Assembly: GCA_026705295.1 (NCBI GenBank)
Contig: JAPPBA010000132.1
Coordinates: forward strand, 1 to 64,000
Source of the DNA: Candidatus Palauibacter australiensis
Lineage (GTDB): Bacteria; Gemmatimonadota; Gemmatimonadetes; Palauibacterales; Palauibacteraceae
DNA length: 64,000 nucleotides
Direction of reading: 5' to 3'
This document shows positions 20,150 through 29,133 of this stretch, in pieces. The notes below the pieces were generated by a model. It made no database searches, had not been told where the DNA came from, and saw nothing but the letters and a program-made list of their open reading frames with translations. The translations under genes and the position numbers were made by a program. Each line of letters begins with the position of its first letter. The first letter of the stretch is position 1.

Positions 20150-21076
20150 CTACCTGGGGACGATGATCCGGGCGGCCTGCGGCGAGACCTTCGCCTCCAT
20201 CGGGGTTTCGCCCCGCGGGTCGCCGTCGATCTCGATGGCGACGGGCGGGTCGGCCTCGATCCGGACGCTACGGGCCTGGAAGTAGATGATCTTGTCGTCC
20301 CCCGAGAACCGGTTTCGCGTGACGCGCCAGATGATGCGGGCGACCTCGGGGAGGTTGCTGGGGGCGTAGATGCACACGTCGATGAGGCCGTCCTGGAACG
20401 AGGCCCCGGGCGCCATCCGGAACTCCACGGGAAGGGGGCCGGCCCCGAGCTGGCCCGCGTTCGCGACGAGCACCATCGACGCCTTCACCTCCACTTCCTG
20501 GTCGTCGGCGGTGATCCGGAAGTCGGCGCCGGGGCGGTTGATGACGTTCTTGAGTCCGCTGTAGATGTAGGCGCCGAAGCCGAGTCGGCTCTTGAGTTCG
20601 GCGGTGGCGTCGGCCATGACCTGCGCGTCGAGGCCCGCGCCGGCCATGAGCGCGAACGTCTCTCCGTTCGCTTCCGCGAGGTCGATGCTCGTCACTTTCC
20701 CTTCGACGGCGACCCGCACGCTGTCCTCCAGCGACGTGGGAATGTCGAAGTTGAGGGCGAGCTGATTGGCGGTTCCGAAGGGGACGATCCCCACGGGCAC
20801 GGCCGTTCCGGCGACGCCGCGCAGGGCCACGCTCACGGTGCCGTCGCCTCCCGCGGCGACGATGGCCCGGTATCCGCGCTCCGCGGCCTGGCGGGCGACT
20901 TCCAGACCTTCCTCGGAATTCGCGGCCTCGATGATGTCGAAGGGGACGCCCCGCGCGGCGAAGGCGCCGCCCAGCCGCCGCCGCAGCGTCTCGGGCTCCG
21001 CGGTGCCGCCGCCCGCGCCGGGGTTGAGGAGCACCAGGAATCGCTCCGAATCGGGATAGAGGTGCGCGCCGGACAT
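20150..21076 (-). CDS. Diacylglycerol kinase family lipid kinase (YegS-like)
   Basis: 308 residues. The DAGK catalytic domain has the LLNPGAGGG loop at the start and the GGDGTVS nucleotide-binding motif (about residue 75), followed by PVGIVPFGTANQLA. The C-terminal beta domain is of YegS/BmrU type. Such enzymes phosphorylate lipids such as diacylglycerol or phosphatidylglycerol at the membrane. It is last in a long minus-strand run, 19 bp after tamB, and is convergent with namZ (24 bp between stops, no terminator seen). Confidence 0.9.
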   Translation of the reverse strand: MSGAHLYPDSERFLVLLNPGAGGGTAEPETLRRRLGGAFAARGVPFDIIEAANSEEGLEVARQAAERGYRAIVAAGGDGTVSVALRGVAGTAVPVGIVPFGTANQLALNFDIPTSLEDSVRVAVEGKVTSIDLAEANGETFALMAGAGLDAQVMADATAELKSRLGFGAYIYSGLKNVINRPGADFRITADDQEVEVKASMVLVANAGQLGAGPLPVEFRMAPGASFQDGLIDVCIYAPSNLPEVARIIWRVTRNRFSGDDKIIYFQARSVRIEADPPVAIEIDGDPRGETPMEAKVSPQAARIIVPR

Positions 21077-21095
21077 GGAGGGAAGTTAGGGCCCG

Positions 21096-24000
21096 CTACC
21101 GGGAACCGCTGCCGGAGCCGGAGCCGGAGCCGGGATTTGGGTCCTCGTCGGAATCGCCGCCGGAGCCGGAACCCTCGCCGAACTCCCATTCGCGGAAGAG
21201 GAAGAGGCTGTATGTGCGGTCGTTGGCGACGTTCGTGCCCAGGCTGAGCCCGAACAGCCGCTCGTCGAACCGGCTCGCGGTGCCGGCTTCGACGGACCAG
21301 CCGGGGAGGAACGCCCAATCCACGACCCCCCTCGGAGGCCCGCCGCCCAGGGGCTGCCAGTAGGAGAGGAAGAGCGTGTTGCTCGCGTCCCACCCGACCT
21401 CCAGCGCCGTGCGCTCGAACAGGCTCCGGTTCGCGACGGCCCCGGCCCCTCGCCCGGCGGCGATCGGCGTCAGGTTGAGGTAGCGGATGCCGGTGGCCCC
21501 GAGCGCGGACGTGAGTCCGGAACTCAGCGGACCCAGCACGGTCTGCTGCGCGAGCCGCTGTCCCAGTAGCGGGTCGGCGGAGCGGTAGCATGGCGTCCCC
21601 ACCGCGAGCAGGCAGAGCTGGTCGGTGTCGCTCATGGGCGGGTTGCTCGTCAGCAGGACCTCCGGCTCGATGGCGGTCCCGGTGACCCGGGCCTCGACGA
21701 ACACGGGGCCGTCGATGGTCCGGTCGCGGTATTCGGCGGTGATGTCGATGAGGGGATTGAAGCCGGCGTCCCCGACGAACTGCATGCTTCCCGCGGTGAT
21801 CCGGAGCGGGCGGACATAGGGCGGCACGCGGTCGAAGAAGTAGGTGCCCCGCGGCATCTCGGCGCTTCCGCTGATGTCGAGGATGTCGAGACGGCGGTCC
21901 ATGTAGACGGAAATCCCCTCCCCTGTGACCTCCGCATCGAGCTGCCCCGACTGCAGGGAGAGGCCGGAGCCGAGATCGACGTTCGCGTCGAGGACGAGGT
22001 TGTCGAGGAACGGGTTCCGGAACTGTGCCAGCACGCCTTCCGCGGACGCGTCCAGGAAGTCGAAGACCTCCACGTCGCCGGGATTGAACACCTCGAGTCC
22101 GCGGAGGAACTCGTCCTGTTCCAGGAATCCGTCGGAGAGGACGACATCACCGCTCACCCAGGGCCTCGCATAGGCGCTGTCGAGCCGCGCGCGGCCGCTC
22201 ACGGCGAACTGCATGTCGTTGCGCACGATGCCGTGGAACTCGTCCGCGTCGAAGTCGAGGGCGAAGACCGGGTTGGTGATCCGGGCGATGTCCACTGTGC
22301 CGCGCGTCCGCAGCGAACCGCCGAGATCCGACCCCACATGGGCCGAATCGACGAAGGCGAGCGAGGAACCCCGGAAGGCGACGCGCGCGCGGACATCGGT
22401 GAGCCAGACGCCGAGGTCCGGCACCCAGCCCCGGCCGTCCACGAGGCGCAGGGCGCCGTCGTAGCGGAGGGCGTCGGGGGCGCCGCGAATCGAGAGGTCG
22501 GTCTCGGCGATGCCGGTCACCTCCTCGAAGGTCGGCAGGACGAGTTCGACGAGCGCCAGCGGGAGGCGGTCGCCGGTCAGGTCCAGGTCGAACGGGTCGT
22601 CGAGGAGACGGCGTTCCACCGGGAGGATCGCGAGATCCGTCGCCATGGCGCCGCCGAGCCGCCCCAAGAGGGCGCCGTCATCGACGAGGTCGATCTCCCC
22701 CTCGAGTTCGCGAGCGGCATAGTCCACCCGCGCGTTCAATGCGTCGTAGGCCTGATGTTGAAGGGATGGAGCGAGGACCTCGAATTCTGCCGTCACGAGG
22801 GGTTCCGCCAGCGTGCCCGTCGCCGTCACGCGTCCTCCGAGCGTGCCTCCGATGATCGGTTGCTCCGAGAGCAGGTAGCCGAACTGGTCCACGCGCACGC
22901 CGAAGATCTCCACGCCGAGCGACCCCTCGCCGGAGGCGGGGATGCGGCCGTCGGCGCGGAGCCGGCCGAGTTGACCGTTCAGGAAGAGGTCCTCGACGAG
23001 CAGCGCCGAATCGGAGTAGACGAGCCTGGCCGGGGTCACGAGCGCGGACTCGAGCTTGCCGAGACGGAGGCGGAGATCCGTCAGGCCGGCGCTCCACAGG
23101 TCGCCCCCGACTACGACCCCCCGGCCCGAGACCTCGAGGCTGGAGTCGCGCTGCGCGTAGAATTCGGCGTCCAGCGCGTTCGCGCCGGGCTCGCCGGCGT
23201 CCGAGCGGGCCAGCCGCACGTCCAGCGAATCCACCCGCCGCCCATCCAGTTCGACGTTCGTCGCGGTGAACCGGGACCGCAGGTCGCCGAGGCGCGGCGG
23301 GTCGAACAGCTCGACGCGGGCCGAGAACTCTCCGGCGCGGTAGCCGCGGAAACGCGCGTCCGAAGCGCCGATGTCGGCGTCGACCGTGAAGTCTCCCCAG
23401 CGGCCCGTGGCGGTCCCCCGCGTCTCCAGCCGGCCTTCCAGCCCCTCCGTCGGTTGCCGGTCTCGCGAGGCCCGGCCCAGCAACTCCTCGATGGTATCGA
23501 ACAGCGCCTCGCCGGCTTCCGCGGCCGCACCGCCCGGAATCTCATCCACGACCCACCGGTCCCAGTCGGAGAGGTCGGGAGCTTCCGCCTCGAAGGCGAT
23601 CTGCCCGCTCCGGTCCTCCGCGAGGCCGAAGTCGCCCCGCGCCGAGAGCGTCCCCACGTCGGAGGCGAGGAACGCGCTGTCGATCGTCGCCACGCCATCG
23701 GCCACCCGCAGCCGCACGCGACTGTCGAAGATCTCGGCCTGGTCCACCTGGGAGGGGAGGATCTCGACGTCGAACGCCGCCTCGAGCGTCGCGGGATCGA
23801 GCCCTTCTCCCTGCACGCGCCCCCGGACGGCGAGCCGCGACGCCGGAGCGCCCTCGACCCACTGGTCGAGCGAGAGATCCGTCCCCTCGATCTCGGTGTC
23901 GTAGCGCAGTTGCTCCGCCGCGAGATCGAAGTCGCCGTTCAGCGTGAGCCGGCCGCGTTCCGATTCGAGTTCCGCCTCGAGGGCCAGCGCCTCGAGACTC

Positions 24001-26006
24001 CCCCGCGCCCGGATGGGACCGTACACCGAGCCCGCCAGTTCGATTCCCGAGGTCCACGGGCGCAGCAGCGTGAGCGCCAGCGGGTTGGCGTCGATCGCCG
24101 CATCGACCTGCGACCGCGCGAGGTTCAGGAACCCGGAACCCGAGAAGCGCGAGCGGTCGCCGGCCGGCGTGAGGTGCTCGACGGCGCCGTCGAACGCGAC
24201 GCCGCTGTCCTGTTCGCGGTCGAGGGTGAGGGTCCCCTGGAAGCGCCCGTCGATCCCCAGGTCCATGCCGATGAGCCGGGTCCAGCGAGACTCGAAGGCG
24301 GCGACTTCCACGCCGAGTCGCCGGAGGCTCAGGAACTCCTCGCCGATCCCGACGCCGCCCCGGGCCTGCAGGCTGGACGGCGGCGTGTCCGGATCGGGAT
24401 CGTGCACGGTGAGATCGGCCACGATCAGCAGGTCGTCGACGTAGCCCGAGCCGCGCAGCGTGCCGCGCATCGTCCCGGGCGGCGGCGCGGGCACCGGGCC
24501 GGGCGCGGCGTCGGGAGGGGCGTCGGGGGCGTCGGCCTCCGGGTCGGGCGCGGCCCCATCGCCGACCGCCGGCACGGAGTCGCGTCCGAGGAGCGGGGCC
24601 AGATGCGCGAGATCGAAGGGTTCCAGCGTGACGCCGATGCGGCGGAACCTGGGGCGTCGCTCGAGGGAGAGGGAGAAACCTCCGGTCATGCGGGTCTCGC
24701 CGGTCCGGAAGTCGCCGTTCGTCACGTCCACGACCGCGTTGCCGCCGCGGCCGCTGAGGTCGATGGACATGGGGCCGCCGCCGGTCTCAGGCAGGTCGAT
24801 GGGCAGCCAGCGGAGGTCCCGGACGTCGATCGGTTCGGCTTCGAGCTGGAACTCGAAATCGACACCGTTCGAGGCCATCCACCCTTCCCCGCGGACCATC
24901 GACTGACCCGTCTCGAACCTCTCCAGGTCGAGGCGGGCCGTGTCCCCGATCGTCAGGTTCATCCTCAGGTTCGAGAGCTCCAGCGGCTGGTTCACGGCGA
25001 GCAGCGTGGCGGCCGCTTCCTCGACCTCGACCATGAAGGGGTCCTCGGGATCCGTCACCCGCGCGACGGGGAACCGGCCGCGGAGGTTCGTCAGTTCGAA
25101 CACGCGCTCGAATTCGCCGTCCGGTGTCTCCCGCAGGGCCCAGGGCGACTCCCCGGCCCGCGCTTCGCGCAACGCCTCCGTCTTCGCGGCTCCGGTCAGC
25201 GTTTCCGTCCACGGCGTCAGGATCCGGATGCGGCCGGAGGCCACGGTCGCGTCATGCAGGAGGATGCCGAGCGCGGCGTTCGGCGCGCCGGGCGCCGGCG
25301 GTCCCGCCGCCGCCTCTGGGCCCTGGCCCTCACCCTGTTCGGGGTCCTGATCCCGACCCTTCGAACGGGTGAAACGGGTGAAGGAGAGGGCTGCCGGGAG
25401 GAGCGAAGCCGCCGCCATGGACATCGCCTCGGCCGCGGAGTCCGCCTGCGACGGCGGTGGGGACGGCGCCGGCGTCTCCCTCCGCGGGCGCGCCTCGAAG
25501 ACGCGGTCGTAGTTCCAACTGCCGTCCGGGTACTGCCGCAGACGGAGGTCCAGACCGCGCACATGGAGTCGGTCCACGTCGAGTTGCTGCCGCAGGAGCG
25601 CCACCGGGTCGTGTTCCATCGTGACGGTGTCGAGCGCCAGGAACAGTTCCCCGTCCGCGTCGAAGATCTCGAAGCGGGAGACCGTGAGATCGCTGAGGAG
25701 ATTGCCCGAGATGGCGTGGCCGATGCGCACCTCCCCGTTCACGCTGCGGGCAAGGGCGTTTTCGAGCAGCGAGAGGGCGGCATCCCGGCCCCTGGCGGTC
25801 TGCGTGACCACGATGAAGACGCCGAGCACCAACAGGCTCGCGAGGACGGCCAGCGGCAGCGCGATCCGGCGCCGGCGCGGCGGCGGCGCGGACCCCGACC
25901 CGTTGGGCTCGTACGCGGATCCGCCGGACGCGGGGGCGGACCCATCGGAGCCGGTCGCGGAATCCGGCGCGGGGGTCGGCGCGGGGGGGCGGTCGTCGGG
26001 ACTCAG
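21096..26006 (-). CDS. tamB: Translocation/assembly module TamB, CTG start
   Basis: A very large (about 1636-residue) AsmA/TamB-type protein: one N-terminal inner-membrane anchor, a long repetitive beta-rich body and a C-terminal DUF490/TamB domain. TamB bridges the periplasm and works with TamA in outer-membrane protein insertion and/or phospholipid transport. Starting at the nearest canonical codon, TTG 25832, cuts the anchor in half. Frame-consistent residues upstream include RRRRIALPLAVLASLLVLG and a Gly/Ser/Pro linker, with no ATG/GTG/TTG back to the tamA stop. CTG 26006-26004 overlaps that stop (CTGA) and has GGAG 7 nt upstream, so I infer a CTG start. The C-terminus carries a short Gly-Ser repeat. 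It directly follows tamA. Confidence 0.9.
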   Translation of the reverse strand: MSPDDRPPAPTPAPDSATGSDGSAPASGGSAYEPNGSGSAPPPRRRRIALPLAVLASLLVLGVFIVVTQTARGRDAALSLLENALARSVNGEVRIGHAISGNLLSDLTVSRFEIFDADGELFLALDTVTMEHDPVALLRQQLDVDRLHVRGLDLRLRQYPDGSWNYDRVFEARPRRETPAPSPPPSQADSAAEAMSMAAASLLPAALSFTRFTRSKGRDQDPEQGEGQGPEAAAGPPAPGAPNAALGILLHDATVASGRIRILTPWTETLTGAAKTEALREARAGESPWALRETPDGEFERVFELTNLRGRFPVARVTDPEDPFMVEVEEAAATLLAVNQPLELSNLRMNLTIGDTARLDLERFETGQSMVRGEGWMASNGVDFEFQLEAEPIDVRDLRWLPIDLPETGGGPMSIDLSGRGGNAVVDVTNGDFRTGETRMTGGFSLSLERRPRFRRIGVTLEPFDLAHLAPLLGRDSVPAVGDGAAPDPEADAPDAPPDAAPGPVPAPPPGTMRGTLRGSGYVDDLLIVADLTVHDPDPDTPPSSLQARGGVGIGEEFLSLRRLGVEVAAFESRWTRLIGMDLGIDGRFQGTLTLDREQDSGVAFDGAVEHLTPAGDRSRFSGSGFLNLARSQVDAAIDANPLALTLLRPWTSGIELAGSVYGPIRARGSLEALALEAELESERGRLTLNGDFDLAAEQLRYDTEIEGTDLSLDQWVEGAPASRLAVRGRVQGEGLDPATLEAAFDVEILPSQVDQAEIFDSRVRLRVADGVATIDSAFLASDVGTLSARGDFGLAEDRSGQIAFEAEAPDLSDWDRWVVDEIPGGAAAEAGEALFDTIEELLGRASRDRQPTEGLEGRLETRGTATGRWGDFTVDADIGASDARFRGYRAGEFSARVELFDPPRLGDLRSRFTATNVELDGRRVDSLDVRLARSDAGEPGANALDAEFYAQRDSSLEVSGRGVVVGGDLWSAGLTDLRLRLGKLESALVTPARLVYSDSALLVEDLFLNGQLGRLRADGRIPASGEGSLGVEIFGVRVDQFGYLLSEQPIIGGTLGGRVTATGTLAEPLVTAEFEVLAPSLQHQAYDALNARVDYAARELEGEIDLVDDGALLGRLGGAMATDLAILPVERRLLDDPFDLDLTGDRLPLALVELVLPTFEEVTGIAETDLSIRGAPDALRYDGALRLVDGRGWVPDLGVWLTDVRARVAFRGSSLAFVDSAHVGSDLGGSLRTRGTVDIARITNPVFALDFDADEFHGIVRNDMQFAVSGRARLDSAYARPWVSGDVVLSDGFLEQDEFLRGLEVFNPGDVEVFDFLDASAEGVLAQFRNPFLDNLVLDANVDLGSGLSLQSGQLDAEVTGEGISVYMDRRLDILDISGSAEMPRGTYFFDRVPPYVRPLRITAGSMQFVGDAGFNPLIDITAEYRDRTIDGPVFVEARVTGTAIEPEVLLTSNPPMSDTDQLCLLAVGTPCYRSADPLLGQRLAQQTVLGPLSSGLTSALGATGIRYLNLTPIAAGRGAGAVANRSLFERTALEVGWDASNTLFLSYWQPLGGGPPRGVVDWAFLPGWSVEAGTASRFDERLFGLSLGTNVANDRTYSLFLFREWEFGEGSGSGGDSDEDPNPGSGSGSGSGSR

Positions 26007-28219
26007 AACGCTTCTCCGATGGACACGTGGATCTGCACGCGGCGCCAGAGTTCGAGCAGGGGGTGCGGATCATCGAACCGGAAGGGGTCGAACCTGACGG
26101 GCTGCGGCATCTGGACCAAGGTTCCGTCCTCCGTGGAAACAATCGCCGGTAACTCGGTCGCGAAGGTTGTATTGTACCCGATATCGAGCCGGATGGAACC
26201 GATGGGGCTCGCGTAGCGCAGTCCCAGGCCGGGCGTCCAATGGAGCTTTCGAAGCTCCGTGAGCCGCTGCGAGACGCTTCCCGCGTCCCCGAAGAAGACG
26301 AGGCTCCACCGGTCGCTGAGATAACGGCGCAGTTCGATGCTCAGTTCCAGGTGGGCGTCGCCGCCGCGCGGCCGCTCGTCGAAGGCGCCGGGGTTCTGCG
26401 TCGCGAGCCGTTCGACGCACGCCTCGAAATCTCCCGCCGGGCAGTCTTCCGCCTGATCGGCCACGAGCACGCGGGGGCCGAGGAGGTTCTGGCCCACGCC
26501 GCGGACGCTCCGCGAGCCGCCGACGAAGAAGCGCCGCGACGGATGGATGAGCCGGTCGGTCCGGGGCGCGCCGGGCAGGAAGATGCGGGTGCCGGGGAAG
26601 CGGACCATGCCGGTCCGCGCGCGCGCCGCGATCACGAGGCCGGGTTCGAGTTCCCGGAAGAGCGCGGCCTGCGCCACGATCCGCGCGTACCGGTACTGCG
26701 AGCCCGTCATCTCGTGGGCGACCTCCCCCTCCGCCGTCAGGTAGTGGCCGCGGGTGGGGCGGAGCGCGTCGTCCGTCGCGTTGTAGAGCCCCGCGAGGGT
26801 GAGGGGCGCCAGCCAGCGCGACCGCGTCACGGTGACGATGTCCTCGGGTTCGCAGAACCCGAAGTTGATGCAGAAGAAGATGTCCGCGGACTGCTCGCCG
26901 AAGCCGGTGTAGCCCGGCGAGTACGAGAGGGTGGCCGACGCCCTCCGCCCCAGTCGGCGCGTCAGGCCGATCTCGGCGCCGAAGCCTTCCTGGATGAAGA
27001 CATCGGGGATCGTCTCCCGTTCGACGAAGACCCGGGCGCTGAAGGTGTTCTCGGCCGAAAGGGCGACGGGGATGAGCAGTTCCGCCTGGAGCCGGTAGTT
27101 CAGCGTACGGAAGTCGGGGTCGGCGCCCACCTGGGAGCAGGGGAAGGACCCGTCCAGCTGGTCCGCGGCGATGTTCCCGAGCTGGCCGGTGATCTCCAGC
27201 CGCCGGGCGCCGCCGAAGAGGTTGCGGTGCGTCAGCCGCGTCTCGCCCCGGAGACACTGATCGGTACTCCATCCGCCCCCGATGCGGGCCGCCCGCGGCG
27301 GGGCCGGCGTGACCTGGACGACGAGATCGAGCGTCGAGTCGGCGCTGGCGGCCTCGGGCGGCGGCGATTCCCGGCGGACCGAGGCGAAGCGGATGGCGTC
27401 GAGGCCGAAGAGGTTCCGCTGCCCCTCCTGCTCGGCCTCCTGGTTGTAGTAGTCGCCGGCGCGCAGGGGGAAGAGGTCGCGGATCACCTCCTCGCCGATC
27501 GTCTCGCCGCCCTCGATCCGGACCTCCCTGAGGCGATAGCGGGCGCCGGGGCGGACGTCGAGCGCCACCTGCGCGGTCCCGTCCCGCCCGCGGGCGAAGT
27601 CCTCCAGCGCCATCGCGTTCACGTACCCCTGACGGCGCAGCGAACCGATGAGGCTGTCCACGCCGGCCTGGAGCCGCCCGCGATCGAAGGGATCGCCGAC
27701 GCCGATATCGACGAGGGCCGCGGCCTCCTCCGCGCCGAGAGCTTGCGGCAGCCCCTCGAGGGAGAACTCGTCGATGAGGGTCGCCGGACCTTCGTCGATG
27801 ATGAACGAGACGCCGGCGTTGACGCCGTTCGTGCGGACGACGTGGCGGACGTCCGCCTCGAAGTGGCCGCGGAAGTTGTAGTACAGGCGAAGCCGGTCGG
27901 CGTCGACCCTGACTTCGAGCGTGTCCAGGTAGGCCCGGCGGTGCGCGAACCCCCAGTTCGTCACCAGGCAGAAGGGGGACAGCAGGAGGCTCGTGCATTC
28001 GGTGCTGCGCGTACGGATCACCGTGCGCAACTGACCGTCGGAGAGCGTCTCGTTGCCGCTGAAGCGGAGGGAAGTGACTTCGGCGCGGCGCGGTCCCGCC
28101 TCGCCGGCCGCCTGCCCGCTGAGGGGAGACGGCCCGAGAAGCGGCGACGGCCCGACGAACGAAGGCGGCCCTGCGAGGGTGACGGCCAGCGCCAGCCCGG
28201 CCAGAGCCGCGCGTTTCAC
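26003..28219 (-). CDS. tamA: TamA-like Omp85/BamA-family outer-membrane protein
   Basis: 738 residues from GTG 28219, which overlaps the lgt stop (GTGA). A signal peptide (VKRAALAGLALAVTLAG) is followed by POTRA domains with VTSLRFSGNETLSDGQLR (about 45) and YRLREVRIEGGETIGEEV (about 225). A C-terminal beta-barrel (about 400-738) contains FFVGGSRSVRGVGQN, the Omp85 loop-6-like SVRG motif, and ends in the typical C-terminal Phe (VSIGEAF). Only a few POTRAs are present and tamB follows immediately, so a TamA/BamA-like partner of TamB fits best. The main BamA of the cell may be encoded elsewhere. It functions in the outer membrane. Confidence 0.9.
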   Translation of the reverse strand: MKRAALAGLALAVTLAGPPSFVGPSPLLGPSPLSGQAAGEAGPRRAEVTSLRFSGNETLSDGQLRTVIRTRSTECTSLLLSPFCLVTNWGFAHRRAYLDTLEVRVDADRLRLYYNFRGHFEADVRHVVRTNGVNAGVSFIIDEGPATLIDEFSLEGLPQALGAEEAAALVDIGVGDPFDRGRLQAGVDSLIGSLRRQGYVNAMALEDFARGRDGTAQVALDVRPGARYRLREVRIEGGETIGEEVIRDLFPLRAGDYYNQEAEQEGQRNLFGLDAIRFASVRRESPPPEAASADSTLDLVVQVTPAPPRAARIGGGWSTDQCLRGETRLTHRNLFGGARRLEITGQLGNIAADQLDGSFPCSQVGADPDFRTLNYRLQAELLIPVALSAENTFSARVFVERETIPDVFIQEGFGAEIGLTRRLGRRASATLSYSPGYTGFGEQSADIFFCINFGFCEPEDIVTVTRSRWLAPLTLAGLYNATDDALRPTRGHYLTAEGEVAHEMTGSQYRYARIVAQAALFRELEPGLVIAARARTGMVRFPGTRIFLPGAPRTDRLIHPSRRFFVGGSRSVRGVGQNLLGPRVLVADQAEDCPAGDFEACVERLATQNPGAFDERPRGGDAHLELSIELRRYLSDRWSLVFFGDAGSVSQRLTELRKLHWTPGLGLRYASPIGSIRLDIGYNTTFATELPAIVSTEDGTLVQMPQPVRFDPFRFDDPHPLLELWRRVQIHVSIGEAF
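26014..26017 (-). promoter_or_regulatory. Shine-Dalgarno for tamB CTG start
   Basis: GGAG on the minus strand lies 7 nt before CTG 26006 and inside the last codons of tamA. It supports CTG as the tamB initiator and is consistent with reinitiation at the CTGA overlap. Confidence 0.6.
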
Positions 28220-29049
28220 ACCGCCGCCTCTGCGGCCCGGCGGCGCAGCCTGAGGACGAGCGCGATGCCCCCCGCGAAGAGCAGGACCGAGATCACCTGC
28301 GCGAGCGTGAAGCCTCCGAAGAAGCGGTCGTCCTTGGCGCGGAAGATCTCGATGACGAAGCGCTCGACCGCGGCCATCCAGAGCCACATGCCGAACAGCC
28401 ACCCCTGGACGTGCGGGTGCCGCCGCAGCCGCCACAGGATGAAGAAGATGACGAGCGACAGTCCCGTCTCGTAGAGTTGCGTGGGGTGGACGGCGAGGAC
28501 CTCGGTGTCGGGGATCGCCGAGTCCACCTCTGCCCCGAAACGCCGCAGGTTGCCGGCGGTCGTGGGCGGCAGGCCGTTGGGGAAGGCGATGCCGACCCAC
28601 GATTCCGTCGGACTCCCGTAGTCGTCGCCGACGAGGAAGCAGCCGATGCGCCCGATCCCGTAGGCGAGCGGGAGCGCCGGCGCGATCGCGTCGACCCCGA
28701 GGCCGGGGGCGACGGGGCGCCGGCGCAGCACCCACATGACGCCGATGCACCCGCCGATGAATCCGCCGTACCAGACGAGTCCGCTGCGCGAGAAGAGCAT
28801 CCCCAGCGGATCGGCCGCCGTCTGCTCCCAGTAGAGGAGCACGTAGTAGATCTTCGCCCCGACGATGCCGCCGATCAGCGCCCCCAGCAGCATGTCGGCC
28901 GCGAGTTCGCGCCCGGCGCCGAGACGCGCCGTCTCCGTGCGCAGGATCATGTACCCGCTCAGGAAGGCGAGCGCCATCATCACTCCGAATGAAGTGATCG
29001 TGAGCTCGCCGAGAACCGGCAGCGTCAGTGTGAAGAGTTCGGGATACAC
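28216..29049 (-). CDS. lgt: Prolipoprotein diacylglyceryl transferase
   Basis: 277 residues, multi-pass inner-membrane enzyme that transfers diacylglycerol to the lipobox Cys of prolipoproteins. Hallmarks are LVWYGGFIGG, GRIGCFLVGDDYGSPT (Lgt signature, about residue 133) and VHPTQLYE (about 188). GTG start at 29049. It serves the many lipoproteins in this window. It overlaps tamA (GTGA), linking lipoprotein maturation with the TamA/B pair in one transcript. Confidence 0.96.
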   Translation of the reverse strand: MYPELFTLTLPVLGELTITSFGVMMALAFLSGYMILRTETARLGAGRELAADMLLGALIGGIVGAKIYYVLLYWEQTAADPLGMLFSRSGLVWYGGFIGGCIGVMWVLRRRPVAPGLGVDAIAPALPLAYGIGRIGCFLVGDDYGSPTESWVGIAFPNGLPPTTAGNLRRFGAEVDSAIPDTEVLAVHPTQLYETGLSLVIFFILWRLRRHPHVQGWLFGMWLWMAAVERFVIEIFRAKDDRFFGGFTLAQVISVLLFAGGIALVLRLRRRAAEAAV

Positions 29050-29133
29050 GTCTCGTACGCTCCTCGTTGGCTGCTGTGCTGGTCGTTGGCTGCGGTGCTG
29101 CTTGCTTGGCGGTCCCGGCTTCCGCGCCGGCCG

